A DNA stretch of 32,802 nucleotides from an uncultured Geobacter sp. (GTDB taxonomy: Bacteria; Desulfobacterota; Desulfuromonadia; Geobacterales; CAIOGM01). The stretch is from NCBI GenBank assembly GCA_903857795.1, contig CAIOGM010000165.1, positions 1 to 32,802 of the forward strand. Reading direction: 5' to 3'. Below, piece by piece: positions 8,551 to 16,163 of the stretch. How positions within the stretch are numbered: position 1 is the stretch's first letter; each line of letters begins with the position of its first letter. A model generated the notes under the pieces. It did not search any database, was not told where the DNA came from, and worked only from the letters and a program-made list of their open reading frames with translations. A program made the position numbers and the translations under genes.

Positions 8551-8777
8551 TAAAGCCCCGATTCGCGCTCGTCAAGAATCAGCTTGCTGAGAGATACACC
8601 ATCGATAACAATTGGTTGCACACTCCTCCGTTTCCAGGAAGGGAGTGCCGGTGCGACAGGAACGATGTCAGCTACCGGCTTGCCGTTGCGTACGACTCGC
8701 ACCGACTCGCCGGCCTCAACCAGATCAAAATACTGCTTGGCATGACTTCGTAACTCGGAAAAGGTTGTCTGTCTCAT
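8550..8777 (-). CDS. Antitoxin of the Phd/YefM family
   Basis: The protein has 75 residues. The N-terminal DNA-binding half matches Phd/YefM: FSELRSHAKQYFDLVEAGESVRVVRNGKPVADIVPV. The C-terminal half (about residues 45-75) is the variable toxin-binding part. It should neutralise the PIN toxin that follows and repress their shared promoter. Two TGTACA boxes lie 12 and 35 bases upstream of its start, which fits that role. A GAGGTGA ribosome binding site precedes the ATG. Confidence 0.88.
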   Translation of the reverse strand: MRQTTFSELRSHAKQYFDLVEAGESVRVVRNGKPVADIVPVAPALPSWKRRSVQPIVIDGVSLSKLILDERESGL

Positions 8778-8788
8778 GGGTCACCTCA

Positions 8789-8819
8789 TTGTACAAATAT
8801 GGGCCCAATCAATGTACAA
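8789..8819 (-). promoter_or_regulatory. Candidate Phd/YefM operator: two TGTACA boxes
   Basis: TGTACA occurs at 8790-8795 and 8813-8818. Each is palindromic, and together they form the inverted repeat TTGTACA-N17-TGTACAA. TGTACA is the known core of operators bound by YefM-type antitoxins. Here the centres are 23 bases apart, about two helical turns. A possible -10 box TACAAT overlaps the proximal box. No binding data are available. Confidence 0.6.
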
Positions 8820-8873
8820 CATGAATAACATAGTGTCCATAAAAGAACTCTGGTTCTCCCGGTGAATTGACTG

Positions 8874-8900
8874 GTTACCGGTCACCAGTTACCAGTCACC
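8874..8900. repeat. Two short direct repeats at the end of ispG
   Basis: GTTACCGGTCACC (8874-8886) and GTTACCAGTCACC (8888-8900) differ at one base and are separated by one base. The second copy covers the ispG stop codon. Similar GGTNACC tandem stretches occur between genes in Geobacter genomes, as far as I recall. The first copy is also nearly palindromic. Confidence 0.5.
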
Positions 8901-9954
8901 GCTTCTCCGCCGCCTTCAGCACCTCCGCCACCAGGGCGTCGGCCATCTCCGCCTCGGGGACCTTCCGGACGATCTCGCCATGACGGAAGAGGAGCCCTTC
9001 CCCCTTCCCCCCGGCGATACCGAAGTCCGCCTCCCGCGCCTCGCCGGGGCCGTTGACGATGCACCCCATCACCGCCACGGTGAACGGCGCCTCAACCCCC
9101 TTGAGCCGCTCTTCGACCTGGGTGGCCACGTCGATGAGGTTGATCTGGCAGCGGCCGCAGGTGGGACAGGAGACGAAGTTGACCCCGTGCTGCCTCAAGC
9201 CCAGCGCCTTGAGGATCTCGAACCCCACCCGCACCTCGTCCACCGGATCGCCGGTGAGGGAGACCCGCAGGGTGTCGCCGATGCCGTCGGCCAGGAGGAT
9301 GCCGAGCCCCACCGAGGACTTGATGGTGCCGGAGAAGATGGTGCCGGCCTCGGTGATGCCGATATGGAGCGGGTAGTCGACCTTCTGGGAGAGGAGCCGG
9401 TAGGCCGCCACGGTCTTCATGACATCCGACGCCTTGAGGGAGACCTTGATCCGGTCGTACCCCAGCTCTTCCAGGATCCGGATATGCCCCAGGGCCGACT
9501 CCACCATCGCCTCGGCCGTGGGATGGCCGTACTTTGCCAGCAACTCCTTCTCCAGAGAGCCGGCGTTGACCCCGATCCGGATGGGGATCTGACGCTCACG
9601 GGCGGCGGCCACCACCTCGGCCACCTTCCATCGCTCGCCGATGTTGCCGGGATTGAGCCGGAGCCCGTCGATGCCGCCGGCCAGGACCGTAAGGGCCAGC
9701 TTGTAGTCGAAGTGGATGTCGGCGATGACCGGGATGGGGCTCAGCGCCTTGATCTTCCCCAGGGCGTGTGCCGCCTCCATGTCCAGCACGGCGCAGCGGA
9801 CCAGTTCGCAGCCGGCAACTGCCAGTCGATCGATCTGGGCCGACGTGGCGGCAACATCGCGGGTGTCGCTGCTGCACATGGACTGGACGGAGATGGGAGC
9901 CCCCCCGCCGACGGCAACCGTACCGATAGTGATCTGTTTCGTCGCATTTCTCAT
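8896..9954 (-). CDS. ispG: 4-hydroxy-3-methylbut-2-enyl diphosphate synthase (IspG/GcpE)
   Basis: The protein has 352 residues, the size of the common bacterial two-domain form. It converts methylerythritol cyclodiphosphate to HMBPP in the non-mevalonate isoprenoid pathway, using an iron-sulfur cluster. The N-terminal TIM barrel begins TKQITIGTVAVGGGAPISVQSMCSSDT. The cluster ligands are in the C-terminal part: SCPTCGRCQINL and VMGCIVNGPGEAREADFG. The start at 9954 gives the family N-terminus. It reads away from the HEPN/MNT pair; the 111-base gap between their starts carries both promoters. Confidence 0.95.
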   Translation of the reverse strand: MRNATKQITIGTVAVGGGAPISVQSMCSSDTRDVAATSAQIDRLAVAGCELVRCAVLDMEAAHALGKIKALSPIPVIADIHFDYKLALTVLAGGIDGLRLNPGNIGERWKVAEVVAAARERQIPIRIGVNAGSLEKELLAKYGHPTAEAMVESALGHIRILEELGYDRIKVSLKASDVMKTVAAYRLLSQKVDYPLHIGITEAGTIFSGTIKSSVGLGILLADGIGDTLRVSLTGDPVDEVRVGFEILKALGLRQHGVNFVSCPTCGRCQINLIDVATQVEERLKGVEAPFTVAVMGCIVNGPGEAREADFGIAGGKGEGLLFRHGEIVRKVPEAEMADALVAEVLKAAEKR

Positions 9955-10065
9955 GGCGCGGAATCCTAGTCAAAAGTGATGGAAAATGCAAGGGAAAGGA
10001 CGCGAGAGGAAGTGGCGGAGGGGATAATTACTGCGCGGTCATGCGGTTTATGTTATAAGCGAAGC

Positions 10066-10446
10066 ATGATCGATATTGCTAAACAGATCCGTTACTGGCG
10101 AAATGGCGCGAATGAAGATTGGGATGTCTCCCTGGAACTCGCCGAACGAGGCAAGATCAGGCATGCGCTATTCATCGCCCACCTCGCACTCGAAAAAGTT
10201 CTGAAGGCTCATGTCTGCCGCCATACCGGAGAACTGGCTCCACGAACTCACAATCTGGTAAGACTGTCCGAGCTGGCGGGACTGGACTTATCGGAACGGC
10301 AGATTGACCTGCTCGCCGATGTCAACGAGTTCAATATTGAGGGGCGGTACCCGGAAATGCTGCTCCCGCCACCGACACAGGCGGAAGCCGCTTCCTACAT
10401 GGCAGAGATTGCGGGGATTCTCACATGCTTGAACAATCAATTCTGA
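10066..10446 (+). CDS. HEPN-domain protein of a HEPN/MNT pair
   Basis: The protein has 126 residues. It shows the HEPN pattern of alpha helices: a repeated hydrophobic core AEDW-like start (NEDWDVSLELAERGKIRHALFIAHLALEKVLKAHV), then HNLVRLSELAGL and a last helix with NEFNIEGRYPE. HEPN proteins paired with a minimal nucleotidyltransferase act as RNase toxins or as substrate-binding partners. I chose the start at 10066; the frame is open from 9976 but those residues are not family-like. No clear Shine-Dalgarno motif is seen before it. It overlaps the next gene by 22 bases. Confidence 0.82.
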   Translation: MIDIAKQIRYWRNGANEDWDVSLELAERGKIRHALFIAHLALEKVLKAHVCRHTGELAPRTHNLVRLSELAGLDLSERQIDLLADVNEFNIEGRYPEMLLPPPTQAEAASYMAEIAGILTCLNNQF

Positions 10447-10763
10447 CATCCGTACAAAACTATCTTGCGGCGATTGCCTCGCGGGGAATTCCGGTCGAGC
10501 GAGCTGTTGTTTTCGGATCACAGGTAACCGGATGTATGGATCAATGGAGCGATATTGACCTGCTCGTGATTTCTCCCCATTTCGACAATCTTAAGGACAG
10601 AAGCGCCATCAATCTATTGTGGCGGGTGGCCGCCCGAACTGACAGCCGGATTGAACCGATTCCGTGCGGCTCCCGACAATGGCGCGACGATGATTCCTGC
10701 GCGATTATCGAGACCGCCCGGCGGGAAGGAGAAGTAGTCGAAGTGTCAACGGACCTCACCTGA
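10425..10763 (+). CDS. Minimal nucleotidyltransferase (MNT), MntA-like antitoxin
   Basis: The protein has 112 residues. VVFGSQVTGCMDQWSDIDLLVIS holds the GS-x10-DxD motif of MNT antitoxins, with the metal-binding aspartates in DID. MntA-type proteins can add AMP to their HEPN partner and so switch it off. The start at 10425 lies inside the HEPN gene, 22 bases before its stop codon, which indicates coupled translation. The rest of the fold (RIEPIPCGSRQWRDDD) is as expected for the family. Confidence 0.85.
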   Translation: MLEQSILTSVQNYLAAIASRGIPVERAVVFGSQVTGCMDQWSDIDLLVISPHFDNLKDRSAINLLWRVAARTDSRIEPIPCGSRQWRDDDSCAIIETARREGEVVEVSTDLT

Positions 10764-11010
10764 CGAGAACGGCAGAGTTGTTATGCCCTCTCCACCGCAA
10801 TTACGACGGCGCATGGCAGTGGTGGTGACGTTTCTGGAAGTAATAGAAGAGAGCTCGACCTCCAGCAGTCCCTCACCAGGGTATTCTTTTGCCAAGAGCC
10901 GAGAATTGCGAAAGATTGCATCGTATTATTGGCCGATGCCGCGGTTGAAGAACTGCTGAACGCGGTGTCAAGCTGTTTTTGGATGCCACGTCCCCCCTCC
11001 AACTCAGCGT
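10764..11010 (+). pseudogene. Possible degraded gene without a start codon
   Basis: Just after the MNT stop codon the same strand stays open, in the frame beginning at 10764, through to about 11129. The part before 11010 translates to plausible protein, such as ELDLQQSLTRVFFCQEPRI and IVLLADAAVEELLNAV. There is no start codon with a ribosome binding site, and the frame then runs antisense into the Uma2 gene. I do not recognise the family. It may be a remnant of a deleted gene, or chance. Confidence 0.25.
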
Positions 11011-11592
11011 TCACTCCGCGAACACCGCGGTCAAATCGATCTCCAGTTCCGGGAAGATACCCACCTGGGGACGGTCGGTGTCCACGTACACCGACGGCCG
11101 ACCGTAGCGCCCATCCCCCTGCAGGGTAAAGAGCAGCACCGTCTTCTCCGTTGGATAAACGATCCAATACTCCCGAACCCCGGCCCGCTCGTACCGGGCC
11201 AGCTTGATCTTCAGATCTTTCTGGGCCGTGGATGGCGAAAGAATTTCTACCACCAACTCCGGTGCCCCCCGATACCCGGCACTGTCCAGCCGACTCTTGT
11301 CACAGATCACCGACAGGTCGGGCTGGACCACCGTAGTTATGTCGTCGTCATGCTCGTCGCTCTCCGCCAGGCGGACATCGAACGGCGCCGGAATGGCCAC
11401 GCACGATTTACCATACAGATAGGTAGCGAACTGACGCACCAGATCAGCGAGTATGATCTGATGCCGAGGAGACGGCGCCGGTGACATGCAGTAGGCCACG
11501 CCGTCAATCAACTCCCATCGCTCATCATCGTCCCAGGTTCGATAGTCCCCGTAGGTAAAAAGCTCTTCCAGCTTGTACGCCAATGGTCCCAT
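11011..11592 (-). CDS. Uma2 family protein (DUF820, restriction-endonuclease-like fold)
   Basis: The protein has 193 residues. WELIDGVAYCMSPAPSPRHQ, VVQPDLSVICD, PELVVEILSPSTAQKDLKIKLARYERAGVREYWIVYP are the hallmarks of Uma2. The likely PD-(D/E)xK residues are D92, E116 and K130. Uma2 proteins have a nuclease-like fold but no proven cellular role; they are very abundant in cyanobacteria and occur in scattered copies elsewhere. It sits 26 bases downstream of the methyltransferase gene on the same strand, and is the last gene in this row. Confidence 0.9.
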   Translation of the reverse strand: MGPLAYKLEELFTYGDYRTWDDDERWELIDGVAYCMSPAPSPRHQIILADLVRQFATYLYGKSCVAIPAPFDVRLAESDEHDDDITTVVQPDLSVICDKSRLDSAGYRGAPELVVEILSPSTAQKDLKIKLARYERAGVREYWIVYPTEKTVLLFTLQGDGRYGRPSVYVDTDRPQVGIFPELEIDLTAVFAE

Positions 11593-11618
11593 GCCTGTCC
11601 TCTCCCCTGGAACAGCGG

Positions 11619-12563
11619 CTATCGTCCGATGACCAGCACCGTCTCCTCCAGACGGATCTCCGATGTCTCGGCGAGACCGGCCTCACCCATCCAGCCGGCG
11701 ATCTCCGTTGGCGCGTAGCAGCGCCCCCCCTCGCTGTTGACCAGCATATTCACCGCGAACAGGGCTCCCATGGCCGGCTGGGTCAGGGTGTCGTCGATGA
11801 AGAACTCCTGGACCACGATCCTCCCCCCCGGATTGAGCCCCTTGAGGCAGCTCTCCAGAATTTGGAGGTTCTGCTGAGGGGAATAAGAGTGAAAGAGGTG
11901 GCTGATGAAGATCAGGTCATACCCCTCCCCCACCGGATCGGCCAGGGCGTCCCCCTCCCGGAAGGTGAGCGCCACCCCCGCCTCGGCGGCCAGCTCCCGG
12001 GCGATGGCCACGGTGGCGGGAAGATCGAAGAGGGTGACGTCGATCCCCCGGCGGGCCAGCTCCATGCTGTAGGTCCCCGGGCCGCCGGCCAGATCCAGAG
12101 CCGTGGCGACTCCGGTCAGGTCGAGACTGTCCACCACCTGCCGGGCCTTGAGAATACCGTTATTGTGCATGGCGCGGATGAAGGCCGAGTGATCAGTGGC
12201 CCTGCGAACCGGCTTGCCGGTCCGGACGATCTCGTCCAGGGCCGACCAGTTCTGCCAGAGGGTGTCATAGTGGCGCACCATATCCCCCTGATACCAGGGG
12301 CTCCCGGAGACCAGGTAATTTTCGGAGAGGAGGGTGTTGAAGTACCGCTCTTCCCGCTTCTCCAAGAGGCCGATGCCGCAGAGGGCGTTCATGAGCAGCT
12401 CGATCCCCCGGCGATCCACCGAGAGGAGGAGCGCCAGCTCCCCGGCCTCTTTCCCCCCGTCCAGGTGGTCGAACAGTCGAAAGTTGTTGGCGGTGAGGAT
12501 TATCCGGGACGACCAGAAGCTCCAGAGCTGCCGTAAGTGGTTGAGATCGTCATGCTGTTCCAT
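11619..12563 (-). CDS. SAM-dependent O-methyltransferase with dimerisation domain
   Basis: The protein has 314 residues. The N-terminal part (about residues 10-90) is a winged-helix dimerisation domain (IELLMNALCGIGLLEKREERYFNT). The C-terminal part is a Rossmann methyltransferase with the SAM motif DLAGGPGTYS (157-166), DVTLFDLP, EGDALADP, and LNPGGRIVVQEF. This is the layout of the methyltransf_2 family, which methylates hydroxyl groups on small aromatic or polyketide substrates. The substrate here cannot be told. A GGAGG ribosome binding site sits seven bases before the ATG. Confidence 0.85.
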   Translation of the reverse strand: MEQHDDLNHLRQLWSFWSSRIILTANNFRLFDHLDGGKEAGELALLLSVDRRGIELLMNALCGIGLLEKREERYFNTLLSENYLVSGSPWYQGDMVRHYDTLWQNWSALDEIVRTGKPVRRATDHSAFIRAMHNNGILKARQVVDSLDLTGVATALDLAGGPGTYSMELARRGIDVTLFDLPATVAIARELAAEAGVALTFREGDALADPVGEGYDLIFISHLFHSYSPQQNLQILESCLKGLNPGGRIVVQEFFIDDTLTQPAMGALFAVNMLVNSEGGRCYAPTEIAGWMGEAGLAETSEIRLEETVLVIGR

Positions 12564-12584
12564 GGGTGAACCTCCGGATGGATG

Positions 12585-13076
12585 TTAAGGGTGAGTCACA
12601 CGTTCCAGGCAGATGAAGGTCGCCGACGGAGTTCCCGGCAGCTCTTCCCGGCTGATCTCTACAAACTGGCCGTGCGGGAGTTCGGGAAAGGTGACGTCGC
12701 CGACAAATTCATGATGAACAATGGTCAACAGGATCCGATGGGCAATGGAGAGCGCCTGGCGGTAGAGCTCCCCCCCACCGGCAATGAACAGCTCGTCACC
12801 GCCGGGGAGCTCCGTTGCCAGGGCGACCCCCTCATCGAGAGTCCCGGCGAGGATAACTCCGGAGGGGTCAAACCCCCGGTCCCGGGTGAGGACGATCACT
12901 GTCCGGCCATCCAACGAACAGGGGAGCGACTGAAAGGTCTTGCGCCCCATGATCACCGGGTGCCCCATGGTGAGCGCCCTGAACCGTCTCCGGTCCGCGG
13001 GGAGGTCCCAGGGGATACTGTTATCTTGGCCAATGACCCGGTTTTGTGCCATGGCGGCGATGAGGGTGATGACCAT
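12585..13076 (-). CDS. folA: Dihydrofolate reductase
   Basis: The protein has 163 residues, normal for chromosomal DHFR. It reduces dihydrofolate with NADPH. Visible landmarks are LIAAMAQNRVIGQDNSIPWDLPADRRRF (with the catalytic acid D28), the NADPH-binding GHPVIMGRKTFQSLP, RTVIVLTRD, and ELFIAGGGELYRQAL. It lies 11 bases downstream of the DUF4139-like gene and 21 bases upstream of the methyltransferase, all on one strand. No thymidylate synthase is next to it in this window. Confidence 0.95.
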   Translation of the reverse strand: MVITLIAAMAQNRVIGQDNSIPWDLPADRRRFRALTMGHPVIMGRKTFQSLPCSLDGRTVIVLTRDRGFDPSGVILAGTLDEGVALATELPGGDELFIAGGGELYRQALSIAHRILLTIVHHEFVGDVTFPELPHGQFVEISREELPGTPSATFICLERVTHP

Positions 13077-13087
13077 GGCTGGAGGGA

Positions 13088-14101
13088 TCAGCGCTTGACG
13101 GTGACAGGGACCGGCGCTGGAGAGCCGCCGCAGAGGAGCTCTTTACGCTCTCCCGGCGCCAATCCTGTCAGCAGCGCCGTACCGCGGAACTCCCCCTTCC
13201 AGTAGCAGGAGACGTCGCCGGCCGGGAGCGGCTCCGCCGTCGTGTTGGTCAGGAGCAGGGTGAGGGGCAGCCGGGGAGAGAGCGATTCCGTCACCGCAAC
13301 CGGCAGCGTGTAGGCGACAATGGCCGCATAGTCGCCGGAGGCGGCGCGGCGCAGCGTTCCCGGCGCCTCGGGGGCCGAGAGGCGCAGCGGTGAGACGAAA
13401 ACAGTGGTTGACGGATCACTCTCGGGGAGGAGCGCCATGAGACTCACCTTCGCTGCTCCGGAGCCGTCCAGGCGGAGGTCATAGAGCGGTTTCCAGCTCC
13501 CCTCGGCCACCGCATACTCCACGGTGACCCTCCCGCTCTTCGACTGGAGCCAGATCCGGGCGACGCTGCCCCCCACGTTCGCCTTCCGCGCCAACTCCAG
13601 CCGCCGGGCCTCGACCCCCTTCAGCTCCTTCTCGGCGGTTCGCCGCGCCCGGTAGACCTCTTCCAGCCGCGCCAAAGCGAAGTCTGTCCCCTGCCTGATG
13701 GCGGTCACCGGCTCGGGGTTGCTCTTGGACTTCCGTGGAGCCTTGGCGCTCTGGGAGCGGGCCGCGGCTTTAAAAATCTCCTCGCGGCTCTCCAGCGCCT
13801 TGAGCCGGTCACCCAGGGCGTCCCGCCGTTCATCGAGAGCCGCCAGCCCCTTCTCCGCCCGGGGATCCACCGTGGCCGGGATGGTCTGAACCCGGGAGAT
13901 GACCGCGTCCCCCTCCGGTTTCACCCGCAGGGTTCCCGCCACCATCCCGCCGGAGAGCGGCACCTCCGCATATCCCCTGGAGACAACGACCTCCAGGGTC
14001 ACCACCCCCCCGTCAAGATACCAGGTGAGATTCCGGGTCCCGGCCATGGCCGGCGCAGTCAGCAGCAGGGTAAAGATTCCGGCGGTCACAGATCGCAGCA
14101 T
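13088..14101 (-). CDS. Exported protein, DUF4139/DUF4140-like
   Basis: The protein has 337 residues. A signal peptide (residues 1-20, cleaved near APAMAG) sends it to the periplasm. Residues about 85-185 are rich in charged, helix-forming sequence and probably make a coiled coil (LAALDERRDALGDRLKALESREE). A segment near residue 210 (GSWKPLYDLRLDG) matches the W-x-PxYDLRxD motif of the DUF4139 family, which contains MuiA-type mucoidy inhibitors. The usual long beta-rich ends are shorter here. The function is unknown. It is probably cotranscribed with folA. Confidence 0.6.
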   Translation of the reverse strand: MLRSVTAGIFTLLLTAPAMAGTRNLTWYLDGGVVTLEVVVSRGYAEVPLSGGMVAGTLRVKPEGDAVISRVQTIPATVDPRAEKGLAALDERRDALGDRLKALESREEIFKAAARSQSAKAPRKSKSNPEPVTAIRQGTDFALARLEEVYRARRTAEKELKGVEARRLELARKANVGGSVARIWLQSKSGRVTVEYAVAEGSWKPLYDLRLDGSGAAKVSLMALLPESDPSTTVFVSPLRLSAPEAPGTLRRAASGDYAAIVAYTLPVAVTESLSPRLPLTLLLTNTTAEPLPAGDVSCYWKGEFRGTALLTGLAPGERKELLCGGSPAPVPVTVKR

Positions 14102-14155
14102 GAGCTCTCCTCCTCGGAATCGGCGCCCAGCCGCGCCGTCTCTCCCCTTACCGGG

Positions 14156-14323
14156 CTAAGGGGTTTTCCCGTTCCGGCCGGTGGCAGGAACCGGCGTCGA
14201 CTGCTCTACACTCACAGGTTTCTGGTCGGCGCTCATGCTCTTATGTTCCGTCTGCGAGCAGGCAGGAATAGCGATTCCGGCGACCAGCAGCAGCAGTATG
14301 ATCAATTTTTCCACGTTTCTCAT
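14156..14323 (-). CDS. Very small predicted lipoprotein
   Basis: The gene encodes 55 residues, too short for most gene callers. It begins MRNVEKLIILLLLVAGIAIPAC, a signal peptide ending in a lipobox-like IPAC, followed by a hydrophilic tail rich in Q, K, P and S that ends in NGKTP. The proline in the lipobox is unusual, so lipid attachment is uncertain. It lies 39 bases after the EVE gene and 54 before the DUF4139-like gene, on the same strand. Such a short anchored tail resembles entericidin-type lipoproteins in layout only. Confidence 0.55.
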   Translation of the reverse strand: MRNVEKLIILLLLVAGIAIPACSQTEHKSMSADQKPVSVEQSTPVPATGRNGKTP

Positions 14324-14362
14324 CAGATTAGCCTTTCACTCTTTGCTCCTGGTTCGCAGAAG

Positions 14363-14857
14363 TTACGCGCGCTCCGGCAGGGTTGTTCGGCTGAGAGCCA
14401 GGAGAGTCTCCCACTCCTCGGGTCGTACCGGCTGGACCGAGAGCCGACTCCGCTTCACCAACTCCATCCCGGCCAGTACAGGCTGTTTCTTGATCTCATT
14501 GAGCGTCACCGGTCGCTCCAGAGGGGAGAGATACCGCACGTCCACCATATACCAGATGGGGTTATCGGCGCTGCATTTGGGGTCGAAATGCTCCCCTTCC
14601 GGGTCGCGGGCCGTCCAGTCAGGATACCCCTCCCGCACCACCTCCACAACGCCGACTATGGCCGGCTCCGGGATATTGCTGTGATAGAAGAACCCCCGGT
14701 CTCCCGGCTGAATCTCGTCCCGGAGGAGGTTGCGGGCCTGATAGTTGCGCACCCCGTCCCACGACTCGGTCATGGCGGGGCGACTCTTCAGGTCAGAGAA
14801 CGAAAAACAACCCGGCTCCGACTTGAAGAGCCAGTAGCGGCGTTCACGTTCAGCCAT
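14363..14857 (-). CDS. EVE domain protein
   Basis: The protein has 164 residues, nearly all EVE domain (a PUA-like fold). RRYWLFKSEPGCFSFSDL at the N-terminus, WDGVRNYQARNLLRDEIQPGDRGFFYHSN in the centre, and IVGVVEVVREGYPDWTA are the diagnostic blocks. EVE domains bind modified bases in DNA or RNA; the close relative in animals is THYN1. The role in bacteria is not settled. A GGAG ribosome binding site precedes the ATG at 14857. It is in the long row downstream of DUF1015. Confidence 0.92.
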   Translation of the reverse strand: MAERERRYWLFKSEPGCFSFSDLKSRPAMTESWDGVRNYQARNLLRDEIQPGDRGFFYHSNIPEPAIVGVVEVVREGYPDWTARDPEGEHFDPKCSADNPIWYMVDVRYLSPLERPVTLNEIKKQPVLAGMELVKRSRLSVQPVRPEEWETLLALSRTTLPERA

Positions 14858-14909
14858 ACACCACTCCTTTCACCTCAGATTTCAGCAAGGGCCAAGAGCC
14901 CGGCGCCCG

Positions 14910-16151
14910 TCACTTCAGCAGGTGCACGAACAGCCCGCTTCTCAGCTTCGGCTCGAACCAGGTGGACTTGGGCGGCATGATCTTCCCCTCATCGGAGAGG
15001 GCCATGAGCTCCTCCAAGGAGGTGGGGAAGAGAGCGAAAGCCACGGCGTGCTCCCCGGAAGCCACCAGCCGTTCCAGCTCGGCGCTCCCCCGGATTCCGC
15101 CGACGAAGCTGATCCGCTGGTCGGTACGGGGATCGTCGATCCCCAGCAGCGGCCGGAGAAGGTTGTTTTGCAGGATGGAGACATCCAGCCGCGCCACCGA
15201 ATCGCCCTCATCGAAGGTGCCGGGAAGCGGCGTCAGGGAGTACCAGCTCCCCTCAAGATACATCCCGAAGCTGTGCCGCCTGTCGGGCTCGCCCCGTCCC
15301 GTCAGCGGTGTCACCGTGAACGTCTGAGCCAGACGGGCCAGGAAGTCACACGGGGAAAGGCCGTTCAGGTCGTTCACCACCCGGTTGTACGGCATGATGG
15401 TCATCTCGTCGTCGGGGAAGATGACCGTCAGGAAGGTGTTGTACTCCTCGCTCCCCTGGTGGCCTGGAGTTGCGCCCCGCCGCAACTCCCGGACCCGGCC
15501 GGCGGCGGCGCTCCGGTGATGGCCGTCGGCCACGTAGAGCGTGGGAATGGCGGCAAACAGGGCGGTAAGACGGTGGATCTGCTCCTGCTCCCGGACCACC
15601 CAGAGGAGATGCTCCACCCCGTCAGAGGTGGTGAAGTCATACTCGGGCGTCCCTTGAGCCAGGGAGGCGATCAGACCGGAGAGCTCCGGGTCGTGGCGGT
15701 AGGTATAGAAGACCGGCTCATCGTTGGCGTCCAGAGCGTCGATATGCCTGACCCGGTCCTCTTCCTTGTCCGCCCTGGTCAGTTCATGTTTCCTGATCAC
15801 TCCAGACTGATAGTCGTCCACGCTGGTGCAGGTGACGAGCCCGGTCTGGAGGAGCGCTCCCATCTTTTGGCGGTAGATGTAGTAGCAGGGGTGCTCCTCC
15901 TGAACCAGGACCCCCTGGGAGATGAAGCGGTGGAGATTGATCCGCCCCTGCTCGTACACCGGATCGTCGTGGGAGTCGGTCCCTTCGGGGAGATCGATCT
16001 CGGGGCGGGTGATGTGCAGGAAGCTATAGGGGTTCCCCTGGGCCATCCCCCTAGCCTCGGCCACGCTCATGACATCATAGGGGAGCGACGCCACCCTTTC
16101 CGCAACTTCTCCCACAGGGCGCACCGCCCGGAATGGTTTGATGAAGGCCAT
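14910..16151 (-). CDS. DUF1015 family protein
   Basis: The protein has 413 residues, as expected for DUF1015. The start reads IKPFRAVRPVGEVAERVASLPYDVMSVAEAR and the middle YVADGHHRSAAAGRVRE, both family signatures. YVADGHHRS resembles the nucleotide-handling motif of ParB/Srx-type proteins, so an ATP-using activity is possible, but I know of no proof for this branch. A GGGGAG ribosome binding site precedes the start. It follows the SPOR-NlpC gene by 12 bases. Confidence 0.9.
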   Translation of the reverse strand: MAFIKPFRAVRPVGEVAERVASLPYDVMSVAEARGMAQGNPYSFLHITRPEIDLPEGTDSHDDPVYEQGRINLHRFISQGVLVQEEHPCYYIYRQKMGALLQTGLVTCTSVDDYQSGVIRKHELTRADKEEDRVRHIDALDANDEPVFYTYRHDPELSGLIASLAQGTPEYDFTTSDGVEHLLWVVREQEQIHRLTALFAAIPTLYVADGHHRSAAAGRVRELRRGATPGHQGSEEYNTFLTVIFPDDEMTIMPYNRVVNDLNGLSPCDFLARLAQTFTVTPLTGRGEPDRRHSFGMYLEGSWYSLTPLPGTFDEGDSVARLDVSILQNNLLRPLLGIDDPRTDQRISFVGGIRGSAELERLVASGEHAVAFALFPTSLEELMALSDEGKIMPPKSTWFEPKLRSGLFVHLLK

Positions 16152-16163
16152 AACAACTCCCCT

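Noticed and set aside
8874-8900. Direct repeats near ispG as a CRISPR
   Set aside because: Only two short copies with a one-base gap; there are no spacers.
10781-11167. 128-residue minus frame after the Uma2 gene
   Set aside because: It mostly overlaps Uma2 in another frame and ends in low-complexity serine and leucine.
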